A stretch of 64,000 nt of DNA, from contig NZ_CALPDE010000008.1 of NCBI RefSeq assembly GCF_943193185.1, forward strand, positions 18,704 through 82,703, written 5' to 3'. Below, in pieces: positions 53,288-62,302 of the stretch; the first letter of the stretch is position 1, and each line of letters begins with the position of its first letter. Position numbers and translations under genes: made by a program. This stretch comes from Lactococcus ileimucosae. GTDB lineage: Bacteria; Bacillota; Bacilli; Lactobacillales; Streptococcaceae. Under the pieces are notes generated by a model. The model saw only the letters and a program-made list of their open reading frames with translations, was not told the origin of the DNA and made no database searches.

Positions 53288-54785
53288 ATAAAACCTCCTT
53301 GATAAAGTCTTGCCACTGTTTAGCTACTTCGTGTGCCAAAAAGGCCTGTGCTTTTTGGTAAGAAGATGCATGTGCCTTATCTGCATCCATTGTTTGAAAG
53401 TATCGAACAATGGCCTCAGCGAAGACTTGTGCCATATGCTGGCTATTATCAGGTTCTTGCCGTTCTAAAAGCAAGCCATTCTCCCCATGAGAGATAAAGG
53501 TCTGATTGCCATAAGGTACATCTAAACCAATCAAAGGCAAACCTGAACCCACTGCTTCGAGAAGAGTTAAACCAAATCCTTCACTGGTCGATGCCGTCAA
53601 GTATAAAGCATAATCTTTATAGATTTCTGTCAAGTTCTGATGGCCTTTCAACTGAATATAGTCTTGGGCATGTGCATCAGAAATGAGCTTTGTGAGTTTA
53701 TTACGCTCCCCTCCTTCACCATAGATGTCAAATGTCAACTGTGGCAAAGATTTTTTCGCCAAGATAACCGCTTGCAAAAGCCAATCAATATGCTTTTCTG
53801 AAGCCAAACGTGAACTTGTCATCATACGATAAGGAACACGTTGACTCTCTGGATAGCGTAATTTATCCAAGCTGCCTACAGGGATAGCATAAATTTTTGG
53901 CCGGTGAGAGGTATAATGTTGGAACTGCTTTTCCAAGAGTTCCTTTTGGACTTGTGTTGAAGCGATAAAGGCATCGACTTTATCAGCATTTGTAAACTGA
54001 TATTCGTAATAATTATTCCACAGAATGTTATCCTCTTCATCCGCTTTTGCATTGTAATGCTCTGCATGGATAACCACAGCTAGGGCAGCCTGACCCTTAT
54101 GGTCAAATACAGCCTGTCCAATACCTGTTGCACGGTCAAGTAAAATCATATCTTGTCTGGTTAATGCCAAACAGTCTAACAAGTATCCGACCAATTCTTC
54201 CTTGCCATAGCACCACTTATTTTCAAACTTGAAGATGCTCATCTCAGGCTCACAATATTCTTCATAGGCGACACTCCCATCCTCATTGAAAAAGGAGCGC
54301 TGAATGAGTTGTGGTTTTTGATCTTTAGGCATATAATATTCCGTAAAAATCTTTACATAACTATAGTAATCCTTACGTACTAAATTACCTTTTGACACAT
54401 ATTCTACACGTTGAACATAGTTATCTTCAGGACCATATAGGGAAACGTTAGCGTAGAAATCCTCGTTAAAGTGATAACGCCACAAATTTCCAGATTTATC
54501 AATAGACTGAACAGGCAGAGTGAAGCTGTTCTCAAGCTCTGATAGGGGATAACTTGTTGGAGCAATTTTGATGTCTGTAAAATAGCTGTATAACCAAATA
54601 ATCTCATCATCACTAAAGCCTATATTTGCAGTCAAATGTTCCAAATTTTCATGTTGAAACATGTCTGTAAAGATGAATTTGGCAGGAATCCCTAAATCAC
54701 GAAAGACACTCGCACGATAAGCTTGGGCATACTCAACCCCACTACTTGCCCAACCAATTCCTAAATTGATGTTATAAATTGTCAT
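53280..54785 (-). CDS. gtfA: Accessory Sec GlcNAc transferase GtfA
   Basis: A 501-residue GT4-type glycosyltransferase. MTIYNINLGIGWASSGVEYA is the characteristic N-terminus of GtfA. The C-terminal domain has MMTSSRLASEKHIDWLLQA, FDIYGEGGER and the EX7E motif ASTSEGFGLTLLEAVGSGLP. With GtfB it transfers GlcNAc from UDP-GlcNAc to serines of the adhesin whose 3' end is at 62303. It lies 18 bp after secA2. No further glycan-extending enzyme (Gtf3, Nss, GalT type) is in this window. Confidence 0.94.
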   Translation of the reverse strand: MTIYNINLGIGWASSGVEYAQAYRASVFRDLGIPAKFIFTDMFQHENLEHLTANIGFSDDEIIWLYSYFTDIKIAPTSYPLSELENSFTLPVQSIDKSGNLWRYHFNEDFYANVSLYGPEDNYVQRVEYVSKGNLVRKDYYSYVKIFTEYYMPKDQKPQLIQRSFFNEDGSVAYEEYCEPEMSIFKFENKWCYGKEELVGYLLDCLALTRQDMILLDRATGIGQAVFDHKGQAALAVVIHAEHYNAKADEEDNILWNNYYEYQFTNADKVDAFIASTQVQKELLEKQFQHYTSHRPKIYAIPVGSLDKLRYPESQRVPYRMMTSSRLASEKHIDWLLQAVILAKKSLPQLTFDIYGEGGERNKLTKLISDAHAQDYIQLKGHQNLTEIYKDYALYLTASTSEGFGLTLLEAVGSGLPLIGLDVPYGNQTFISHGENGLLLERQEPDNSQHMAQVFAEAIVRYFQTMDADKAHASSYQKAQAFLAHEVAKQWQDFIKEVLYD

Positions 54786-54796
54786 CTTAAACTTCC

Positions 54797-57184
54797 TTAT
54801 ACAAAATAAATTGAATAGCCTGTATTTCCATCACTTTCGATGGTACTTAACATAACATTACGTAGCACTGTTTCTTTCACAGCTTGACACATGCGATCAT
54901 AAGATCTCAAAGATTCTTGATAATACTCTGTCATGGTATTCCTTTGAGCGGCCTGTCGCAGCGATACAAAATTTTTCAGCTGCTGCAAGTTATCCACCTG
55001 CTCCAACCAGCAGTTGTCGATAGCATGTAAAATCGAAAGGCGTAAAAATTCAGCTTTTTTCTCCTCAGTCTGTAATCTTTCAGCTTTTCGACTCATCTCC
55101 GAATGATACAGACTTTTTAGATAACGTTTCACAGCCCTCTGATTATCAACAGAAACGGGCAGTGAAGATTCTTGAAATTGATAGCTAAAATTATCTAAAA
55201 TATAACGCCTTAAGGAGTGTTCTGTTAGATTAGAATTTGAAGCCAAGTACTGTGAAATCACTTCGTCCACAATATGGTCAACTTTTTGAGATAAGTTTTT
55301 CTCGTCATAAATCAACTCATCACGTAAAGCATAGATTTTTTGACGTTGAACACGTAAACTTTCATCAAATTTAATGGTCGATTGGCGTGCCAAAACCGAA
55401 CGGTCATCACTTTTTGCCTGTGCTTGCTTTAAGGCACGTTGATATCGTCTCTGATGCAAAGGATTCCCATAGTTGCTGCGTTGGCGATGGTTATTTTTTT
55501 CAAAATAGCGTGTTGCCCTTTTACCACCATATTGCTGCACTAACTCGTCCTCTAGCGAAACGAAAAATTGACTCAAGCCGGGATCACCCTGACGCCCCGC
55601 CCGCCCTCGCAACTGCCAATCAATACGACTGTTAGGCATTCGTTCTGTCCCAATAACAGCTAACCCCCCAAGTTCCGCAACGCCTTCACCTAGCTTGATA
55701 TCTGTTCCACGACCAGCCAGGGATGTGGCGATTGTCACTGTTCCTTTTTGCCCCGCCTCTTTAATAATCAGAGCTTCTTTAGCAACATTTTTCGCTGTCA
55801 AGACACTATGAACAATACCTTCTTGCAACAGCATGCGGGAATAGATTTCAGCAATATCCACTGTACCAGAAATCAAAAGAATGGGCTGTCCTTTAGCATG
55901 CAGCTTTTTTACATATGTCAAGGTCGCTGCCAGCTTCTCAGGTAAAGTCACATAAATCTGATCTGGAAAGTCTTGACGAATTACGGGTTTATGGGTCGGG
56001 ATGACGATGACGGATACACGATAGGTGCTGATAAGTTCATCTTCGGCAATTTTTCCCGTTCCTGTCATTCCAGATAATTTGGGAAACATATTAAATAAAC
56101 TTTGATAAGTCACCGAGGCTACTGAACGAGAGTCTTTTGTTTTCTTGACCCCTTCTTTAGTTTCAATTGCTTGATGAATACCTGACTGAAGACGAGTTCC
56201 TTCTAAGATACGCCCTGTACGGTTATCCAAAAGTTTGACCTCATTATCCACCACAACATAATCCACATCTTTTTTATATAAATGGTGGGCGCGCAGTGCT
56301 AGATTAATATGCCTGTTCAATTCAAAATAACTACTGTCATAGAGATTTGGGACATTAAAATAGTTTTCTGCATAATGTCCACCCTTAACTGTCAAATAGA
56401 CAGCCTTATCTTCTTTGTTAAAATGATACTCCTCATCTTCATGCAATGTCCGCACGAACTGATTGCACACATCATAGAGATTAGATTGAACGCGAGGAAC
56501 TCCCGAGATAATCAAAGGCGTCTGAGCACTGTCGAGCAATACCGCATCTGCCTCATCCACAATAACGTAATGGAAGGGTCTGAGAAACTTACCTTTTTTA
56601 TCGCCTGCAAGATTATCAGCGAGATAGTCAAAGCCAAGAGCTGTGCTGGTTGTATAAGTAATATCTGACGCATAGATTTCTCTTTTTCGGTTGGCATCAA
56701 CCTCTTCGTCTTCTTCATAAACACCTACACCCACTTTCAACCCCATGAATGAAAAGACGGGTGACATCTCCGTTGCATCTCGTTTAGCGAGGTAGTCATT
56801 TGTCGTAACGAGTATGGCTCCCTTCTCTTCCAAAGCATTGAGATAAAGAGGTAAAGTCGCCGTTAGGGTTTTACCCTCACCCGTTTTCATCTCAATGATA
56901 TATCCAAAATGCAAGGCCAAACCGCCCAGAACTTGGACATCATAGGGAAACTTACCCAAAATCCTTTTATCTGCCTCACGCATTGCTGCGAAAGCCTCCA
57001 CAAGTATCTGATCCAGAGTTTGTCCTGCCTGTAAACGTTCTTTAAATCCAACTGTTTTTTCTGACAATTCAGCATCAGTCAAGGCACTCATCTCATCAGC
57101 TCGGGCATTAATTTTTTTCAAAATACGGCGAAGTCGGCGAAGTTTTAGGGCATTCATTACCCCTCTTCTTTCTTTTGGCGACAT
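54797..57184 (-). CDS. secA2: Accessory Sec ATPase SecA2
   Basis: A 795-residue SecA motor, shorter than SecA1 because it lacks the C-terminal zinc-binding tail. Walker A is MKTGEGKT (about 100), DEAD-type motif VDEADAVLLD, and the helicase region TSLAGRGTDIKLG and QLRGRAGRQGDPG is intact. It drives export of the glycosylated adhesin through SecY2. Start at ATG 57184 with GAGGAG five bases upstream inside the end of asp3; internal ATG 57154 (MNALKLRRLRRIL) resembles some family starts and is an alternative. Confidence 0.94.
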   Translation of the reverse strand: MSPKERRGVMNALKLRRLRRILKKINARADEMSALTDAELSEKTVGFKERLQAGQTLDQILVEAFAAMREADKRILGKFPYDVQVLGGLALHFGYIIEMKTGEGKTLTATLPLYLNALEEKGAILVTTNDYLAKRDATEMSPVFSFMGLKVGVGVYEEDEEVDANRKREIYASDITYTTSTALGFDYLADNLAGDKKGKFLRPFHYVIVDEADAVLLDSAQTPLIISGVPRVQSNLYDVCNQFVRTLHEDEEYHFNKEDKAVYLTVKGGHYAENYFNVPNLYDSSYFELNRHINLALRAHHLYKKDVDYVVVDNEVKLLDNRTGRILEGTRLQSGIHQAIETKEGVKKTKDSRSVASVTYQSLFNMFPKLSGMTGTGKIAEDELISTYRVSVIVIPTHKPVIRQDFPDQIYVTLPEKLAATLTYVKKLHAKGQPILLISGTVDIAEIYSRMLLQEGIVHSVLTAKNVAKEALIIKEAGQKGTVTIATSLAGRGTDIKLGEGVAELGGLAVIGTERMPNSRIDWQLRGRAGRQGDPGLSQFFVSLEDELVQQYGGKRATRYFEKNNHRQRSNYGNPLHQRRYQRALKQAQAKSDDRSVLARQSTIKFDESLRVQRQKIYALRDELIYDEKNLSQKVDHIVDEVISQYLASNSNLTEHSLRRYILDNFSYQFQESSLPVSVDNQRAVKRYLKSLYHSEMSRKAERLQTEEKKAEFLRLSILHAIDNCWLEQVDNLQQLKNFVSLRQAAQRNTMTEYYQESLRSYDRMCQAVKETVLRNVMLSTIESDGNTGYSIYFV

Positions 57185-57186
57185 AG

Positions 57187-57741
57187 TCACTCCTCTTCCT
57201 CTTTTATACTTCTAATGAGAGGGGCTACGAGAGAAAGCTCCTCTGGTATTTTATCTGATAAATAGCCTCTTGTCTTCATCGCATAAGTTGTAAGGTTATG
57301 CTGCGGCTCCAGCAAAGACAAGGTGAAATGGTCGAAGGTCAAATCGCTGCAGCCTGCACTGAACAAAAGAATCTGGTAAGTAAATGTTTCCTCTGGACAA
57401 GTGAACTGTCCCACTTTCTCACGTTGAATATAAGACCAGATGACTTCATTTTGTCGATTGTAAAAATCAACTTGGAGATAGGCTCTATCAGCAGGGACCG
57501 TTTCAAAGGCAGCGGACAGTTCGTAAGTACGATTGGGGAGTAGGAGAGGAAGGTCTGGCGAGCGGCGATCTCCCTGATAGTTGGTCCGTGAGTCAAATTT
57601 CAGTAAAGGTTTACCAGAAGCCAACAAAGGATTGTGGTAATGAAGTGTTTTTCCTACGAGCTGCAGTTGAGTACCATAAAGGTAAACATGCCCCTTATGA
57701 ACTTCTGTCCATGTAATTGTTTTTACCAATTGTTTCCTCAT
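57187..57741 (-). CDS. asp3: Accessory Sec protein Asp3
   Basis: A 184-residue protein of the Asp3 family, with the carbohydrate-binding-module-like beta composition known for Asp3 and blocks such as VYLYGTQLQLVGKTLHYHNP and YLQVDFYNRQNEVI. Asp3 binds Asp1, Asp2 and SecA2 and helps target the substrate. Its start overlaps the end of asp2 by 4 bp (ATGA), and its end abuts secA2. Confidence 0.85.
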   Translation of the reverse strand: MRKQLVKTITWTEVHKGHVYLYGTQLQLVGKTLHYHNPLLASGKPLLKFDSRTNYQGDRRSPDLPLLLPNRTYELSAAFETVPADRAYLQVDFYNRQNEVIWSYIQREKVGQFTCPEETFTYQILLFSAGCSDLTFDHFTLSLLEPQHNLTTYAMKTRGYLSDKIPEELSLVAPLIRSIKEEEE

Positions 57742-59321
57742 TTGTCCCTCCTTTCATAGCCCTCCTCAAGGAGGTCAACATATTGTTTCATAAACCACTT
57801 TTTGATAGAGTGACTATTGTCATTGTGGCGTCCCTCATAACCTTTAGCATAAATATGGGCATTCTTTTGAGAAAGGTGATTGATAAGCTTTTCAGTCGCT
57901 GAACGGTCATAGTCATCTTGCTCCATATAAGCAATTGCAAAGTGTGTATCGGGAAAATCAGAAGTTGTAAACTTCTCCCAAAATTTTTTATTGAGATTGT
58001 CAATGTTCGCAAGTGACGTCCCACCTGTTGCATTCAAAAGGACATCGGCACTGGTTTCAAACTCATCGGGACGGAGCAGCTTCATTCCTTTAACCGTATC
58101 ACCTAGATTTGTAAAAGGTTTGCCAACAACCACTGCGTAGGGATTAAAATGTGCTGCGTAGTACAGAGCACCATAAGTTCCCATTGATAGGCCTGAAAGA
58201 ATCAAATCAGAGGACGAAAAACCTAGATAGTCCAGAGACTCTTGAATGGCAGCCACAATCTTTTGCTCAAGCTCAGGTGTACCAATGTAGAAACTGCCTC
58301 CTTCCAGACGTGGATCACCTATCAACATAAATGGTGTCTTGAGAGATTTCATGATACCATAACCCTCAAAACCTTCTGCCGATCTATATCCTGAAAAATA
58401 AACGGTTATTGGCGGCTTCATGTCCCCAGGATTAAAGTAAGTCATAATCTCTTGGCGCTTGCCATCACTGTGGCGTTCACCACCCAAAACAAAGCGCCCC
58501 AGCCCAACACGTGAATAGCGCCAATGTAAAGGGCCAAAAGTAATCTCACCTTCCCCCTTTGCATATATAGAAACCGAATAAAAACTGATTTTTTCGTTCT
58601 CTACAGGAATAACGTAGGGTTCTTGCATATCGGCTTCTGTCAATATTATCGGTGCTTGTAGGTCATATAAACTCCCCCTACGAATAGGGAAGATACGGAG
58701 CTGTAGGTCACAAGTGTCTGATTTTTTGACATATTCTTGCCAAATTTCTAAGGCAACGGGAAAGCTACTAAGATTGTAGCGAAAGGTAAACAACTGCTCA
58801 AAGTTCTCACCAAAGTAGCCTGAGGCCGTCATACCGACATGCCCATCGAAGCGAATATTCCCTTGAAAATTTGGATTAACATCAATATCAGGAATTTTCA
58901 ACTTGGCACCATATTGGCTGTCAAACAGGACCTGCGAGAGATACTTTATCTTTTGTGAAATGTCGCCATCACTCGGTAATTCACGCAAACATTTTCTGCG
59001 AAATATCCCCGTTGGGTTTATATTTCTTATGGAAAGTCCTTTATCATGATACAAACCATAAGCCTCAATCGTAGAATCCAGTGGTTCAAGAAGCGACTCA
59101 TCAATGGTTTCTGTGAGAAGAATAGCGTTAAAACGAATTCGGATTTTTGGCGCATCCCTCTCCTCCGACGGTACTATTATTTTAGCACGTTCAGCTTGTT
59201 TGAGTGCTTCTAAAAAGGGAACAATCTCATTTGGGCGACAGAAATGCCACTGTATGTCTTGAGGTAGAGTCTCCACTTGCTCTGCCCAATTATTGTTGCC
59301 AATCTGTAAGATTGTAATCAT
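57738..59321 (-). CDS. asp2: Accessory Sec protein Asp2 (glycan O-acetyltransferase)
   Basis: A 527-residue protein with an N-terminal domain and a C-terminal alpha/beta-hydrolase domain. The nucleophile elbow is LILSGLSMGTYGALYYAA (Ser about 371), and the last part has EGRHNDNSHSIKKWF with the likely catalytic His. In S. gordonii Asp2 acetylates GlcNAc on the adhesin and is also needed for export. The Ser-centred motif is intact here, so the enzyme function is likely retained. It starts 4 bp after asp1. Confidence 0.92.
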   Translation of the reverse strand: MITILQIGNNNWAEQVETLPQDIQWHFCRPNEIVPFLEALKQAERAKIIVPSEERDAPKIRIRFNAILLTETIDESLLEPLDSTIEAYGLYHDKGLSIRNINPTGIFRRKCLRELPSDGDISQKIKYLSQVLFDSQYGAKLKIPDIDVNPNFQGNIRFDGHVGMTASGYFGENFEQLFTFRYNLSSFPVALEIWQEYVKKSDTCDLQLRIFPIRRGSLYDLQAPIILTEADMQEPYVIPVENEKISFYSVSIYAKGEGEITFGPLHWRYSRVGLGRFVLGGERHSDGKRQEIMTYFNPGDMKPPITVYFSGYRSAEGFEGYGIMKSLKTPFMLIGDPRLEGGSFYIGTPELEQKIVAAIQESLDYLGFSSSDLILSGLSMGTYGALYYAAHFNPYAVVVGKPFTNLGDTVKGMKLLRPDEFETSADVLLNATGGTSLANIDNLNKKFWEKFTTSDFPDTHFAIAYMEQDDYDRSATEKLINHLSQKNAHIYAKGYEGRHNDNSHSIKKWFMKQYVDLLEEGYERRDK

Positions 59322-59325
59322 CTTT

Positions 59326-60888
59326 TCACTCCTTTTCTAACAATGCTTGCCACTGTGCTAATATTTTACCACTTGTGTAGTCAGACATCTTAGAAACTGC
59401 ATACACAAGAGCTTTGTTCCAGTTTGTCAAACCATCGAAGTAATGATCCAATGCCTCGAGCATCTCCTGCTGCGAGGAAATAAGCCAACCATTTTTTTGA
59501 TGATCGACATAATCTGTTTCTACCCTATTTATCTGAGGAACGCCTGCACTAATACTTGCTATCTGTGTGTACAAATCAGGAACTTCTCCCAAATCAATCA
59601 CCAGACGCGCACTGTCTAAAGCCTCGATGATATGATTTTCATTGCTAAAATATTCAAAGCTAATACGTTGAAGTTCCTCCACTTCCTCATCAACGTGGTT
59701 CTCACTAAAGCCTTCAGCTTCTCCATAGAAAAGACAACGCTCGTATCGCTCATTTATCAGCTGTTCAACCCAGCTCTGTAGATTTTTCAAATCATAATCT
59801 GAGCGAAAAGTGATGAGCCTAAGCTGAACAGATTCACAAAGGGCCATTTTATCTAAGATAGGCAGCATATATTCCCTAAGGGTTTCATCACTAATCGTAT
59901 CGATATAAAAGTAAATAATGAGCTCTTTCATAAATTGACTGTGTCCCAACCTCAAACGGGTATCAAAGGGAGAAATCTGTGTTACTTTCTTATCAGATAA
60001 ACCGACTTCCTCTAAACGCCGCTTCAGATGTGACAGTGTTGTTTTGGTATCTGTTACCATGAGATCCGCTGCTGATGCCACTTCTAAAAAGGTGGAGGAT
60101 GCAAGATTATAACGTGCTCCAAAGAAGGATAGCACCTTTGTTTGTTTTTCAAAAAGAGAAAGCAATAGATGATTATGCTGCTCATGTGAGGCAATCACCA
60201 AAGTATCATCATCATTAAAGTACTGACGACTTAAAAGAGAGAGGCGTTCGATAATCAGTGCTTCCCAGCTGTCATAAGTCAGTTGCCTAAACATATGATC
60301 GGATACAGGATTAATGATAATTTCTGACTGTTCGCCAAAAACTTCTCGCACTTGCCAAACCCCTTTGGGATTAAGGTAATCTTGGTATTGAGCTTGACCA
60401 TTTGCATCATAATAAATCAAACTGGACAAGAAGCCTCTGTCATCAAAGACATAGGTTTTATCCGTATGTCCATCCTTCTGATAATCAATCCGCATGAGAT
60501 TACCATTTTCAGCGAAATGAATATAAGCCAATGGAGCATCTTCCAACATTGCCACAAGAGCAAAAGGGCTATGATGAAAAGCTGTGCCCTGTGGCCAATC
60601 AAGCTCTTTAAACGAGATGGGGTTAGTGTGCATACTCTTGATATTCTGGATATCATCAAAGAATGACCAGTATGAACTTGTTAATAAGCCTTGCTTATGC
60701 AAATAATAGCGCAGCTGAGGACTGTAGTTTAAGATTAATAATTGAGTGGGCTCATGGACGTGTTCAAACATCTTAATATGATTGACAGTATCGTCAAATT
60801 GCATCCTCTCAAATACTCGAAACCAAAAGGAAGTCGTATCATACCAGATGCGTCCTTGACCATACCATGCCGGAACAAAATAATACAT
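59326..60888 (-). CDS. asp1: Accessory Sec protein Asp1
   Basis: A 520-residue protein with a GT-B-like fold in known members, though without transferase activity. The N-terminus MYYFVPAWYGQGRIWYDTTS is typical of Asp1, and blocks ISAGVPQINRVETDYVDHQ and NGWLI near the C-terminus resemble the family. It forms a complex with Asp2 and Asp3 that guides the substrate to SecA2. It lies 9 bp after secY2. Confidence 0.92.
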   Translation of the reverse strand: MYYFVPAWYGQGRIWYDTTSFWFRVFERMQFDDTVNHIKMFEHVHEPTQLLILNYSPQLRYYLHKQGLLTSSYWSFFDDIQNIKSMHTNPISFKELDWPQGTAFHHSPFALVAMLEDAPLAYIHFAENGNLMRIDYQKDGHTDKTYVFDDRGFLSSLIYYDANGQAQYQDYLNPKGVWQVREVFGEQSEIIINPVSDHMFRQLTYDSWEALIIERLSLLSRQYFNDDDTLVIASHEQHNHLLLSLFEKQTKVLSFFGARYNLASSTFLEVASAADLMVTDTKTTLSHLKRRLEEVGLSDKKVTQISPFDTRLRLGHSQFMKELIIYFYIDTISDETLREYMLPILDKMALCESVQLRLITFRSDYDLKNLQSWVEQLINERYERCLFYGEAEGFSENHVDEEVEELQRISFEYFSNENHIIEALDSARLVIDLGEVPDLYTQIASISAGVPQINRVETDYVDHQKNGWLISSQQEMLEALDHYFDGLTNWNKALVYAVSKMSDYTSGKILAQWQALLEKE

Positions 60889-60897
60889 GTAAAACTC

Positions 60898-62163
60898 CTA
60901 GATAATATTTTTATAATTTTTCCAATTCTGTAACATGTTGACTTGTTCAATAACACCGAGCATTAAAGTCGAAACGATATAAGCGTTACTCACCAGTAAT
61001 GCAATACTGATATTGTCATTGTTGCCCTGTTGTGTCAGTACCACAACGGCTAAAGGGCAAGCTCCTAGAAGCAATACCATCCACGCACCAAATTGAGCTA
61101 ATAAATTGACTTTAGACTGTATAAAACGTCTCGTTTCATCGCCAGGCCGCACAAAATCAATATAATCGCCATTTTGACGCATCCCTTTAGCAATATCGTA
61201 AGCATCATAGTTATAATAAGCAAACCCAATAGCAAGTATATAGAGAATAACAGCATAGATTCCTAAGCCTAAGGGCTTGGAGATACCGATTTTTGCCACC
61301 AGACTTATGAGCACGGGATTATTCGGAAAAATGGATAATAAACCGCTCAAAATATAGGGGGGTAACATCATCAACGTCATTCCATACATGAAAGGAAGGG
61401 CTCCAGCTGGTGTAACACGAATAGGCAAATAGCTTTCTTTATTATATGCATTATTTATACCAATGCGGCGTATAGGAATACGGTACTCCGCACGGTAAAG
61501 AACTACCGTTAGCACAACCAACAAGAAATAGGTGCTTAGGAAGACAAGTAAAGAAAGCGTCAAACTAAGAGGCGAAAACTGGTTTTCAGAGAAATACGCT
61601 ACTATATTATCCTTAAAAGCAAGTGACATATTGACAAGAATGATAAGCATCATCCCGCCTAGACCTTTCTGTGCATTAAAATTCCCCAACCATATCAATA
61701 CGAAACTTCCTGCCGCCATGATTAGCATTGTGAAAAGTCGCAGCCTCGATTCTTGTGCATAGCCCAGAGCTGAGGTGTTATAACTGGCTGCAGCTGTTAG
61801 CCCAAAACTCTGAATGAGAGAGATTACAAGTGTTAAATATAGGCGATAGCGGTTAAGTTGTCTACTGGTTGCATTTTTGAAATGCCCCATCATCGTGATA
61901 AAACGCCAAATAATCATAGCTGTCATCCAGGGGCTCAAACCAAGTGAAAATAAGGTGATACTACTGAGTTGGGCACCTGTTACTGAGGCTACATTATTAA
62001 GCAGCTGTGTATCGACAATCTTGGCCAAAGCTTCCGTATTTAGAGTCACAGTTGGCACTGGAATTTGTTGGCCAAACATATAGACTAATACGATAACCAA
62101 ACTCCACAGAAGTTTTGGCAAAATCAAGGCGCTACGCCATTTTTTTTGTAGTTTGAGAAACAT
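60898..62163 (-). CDS. secY2: Accessory Sec translocon channel SecY2
   Basis: A 421-residue membrane protein with ten helices. It is SecY-like (WRSALILPKLLWSLVIVLVY at the N-terminus, TPAGALPFMYGMTLMMLPPY in the middle), but its loops are shortened and divergent as in SecY2. It forms the dedicated channel for the serine-rich adhesin. It is the first gene of the operon, 140 bp after the adhesin stop codon. The gap holds an imperfect AGTAG/CTACT hairpin and weak promoter-like sequences, so partial readthrough from the adhesin gene or a separate promoter are both possible. Confidence 0.93.
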   Translation of the reverse strand: MFLKLQKKWRSALILPKLLWSLVIVLVYMFGQQIPVPTVTLNTEALAKIVDTQLLNNVASVTGAQLSSITLFSLGLSPWMTAMIIWRFITMMGHFKNATSRQLNRYRLYLTLVISLIQSFGLTAAASYNTSALGYAQESRLRLFTMLIMAAGSFVLIWLGNFNAQKGLGGMMLIILVNMSLAFKDNIVAYFSENQFSPLSLTLSLLVFLSTYFLLVVLTVVLYRAEYRIPIRRIGINNAYNKESYLPIRVTPAGALPFMYGMTLMMLPPYILSGLLSIFPNNPVLISLVAKIGISKPLGLGIYAVILYILAIGFAYYNYDAYDIAKGMRQNGDYIDFVRPGDETRRFIQSKVNLLAQFGAWMVLLLGACPLAVVVLTQQGNNDNISIALLVSNAYIVSTLMLGVIEQVNMLQNWKNYKNII

Positions 62164-62302
62164 AGTTTTTCTTATTTCCTTTTTATTTCTTACAAATCAT
62201 CTTTTTAACACTTATTCCAGAAGCGTTTGTCAGTCCTTGTTATAACACAGAAGTAGCCACCCCTATAGAATGACTACTTTCTGCTAACACTAAAATTACT
62301 TC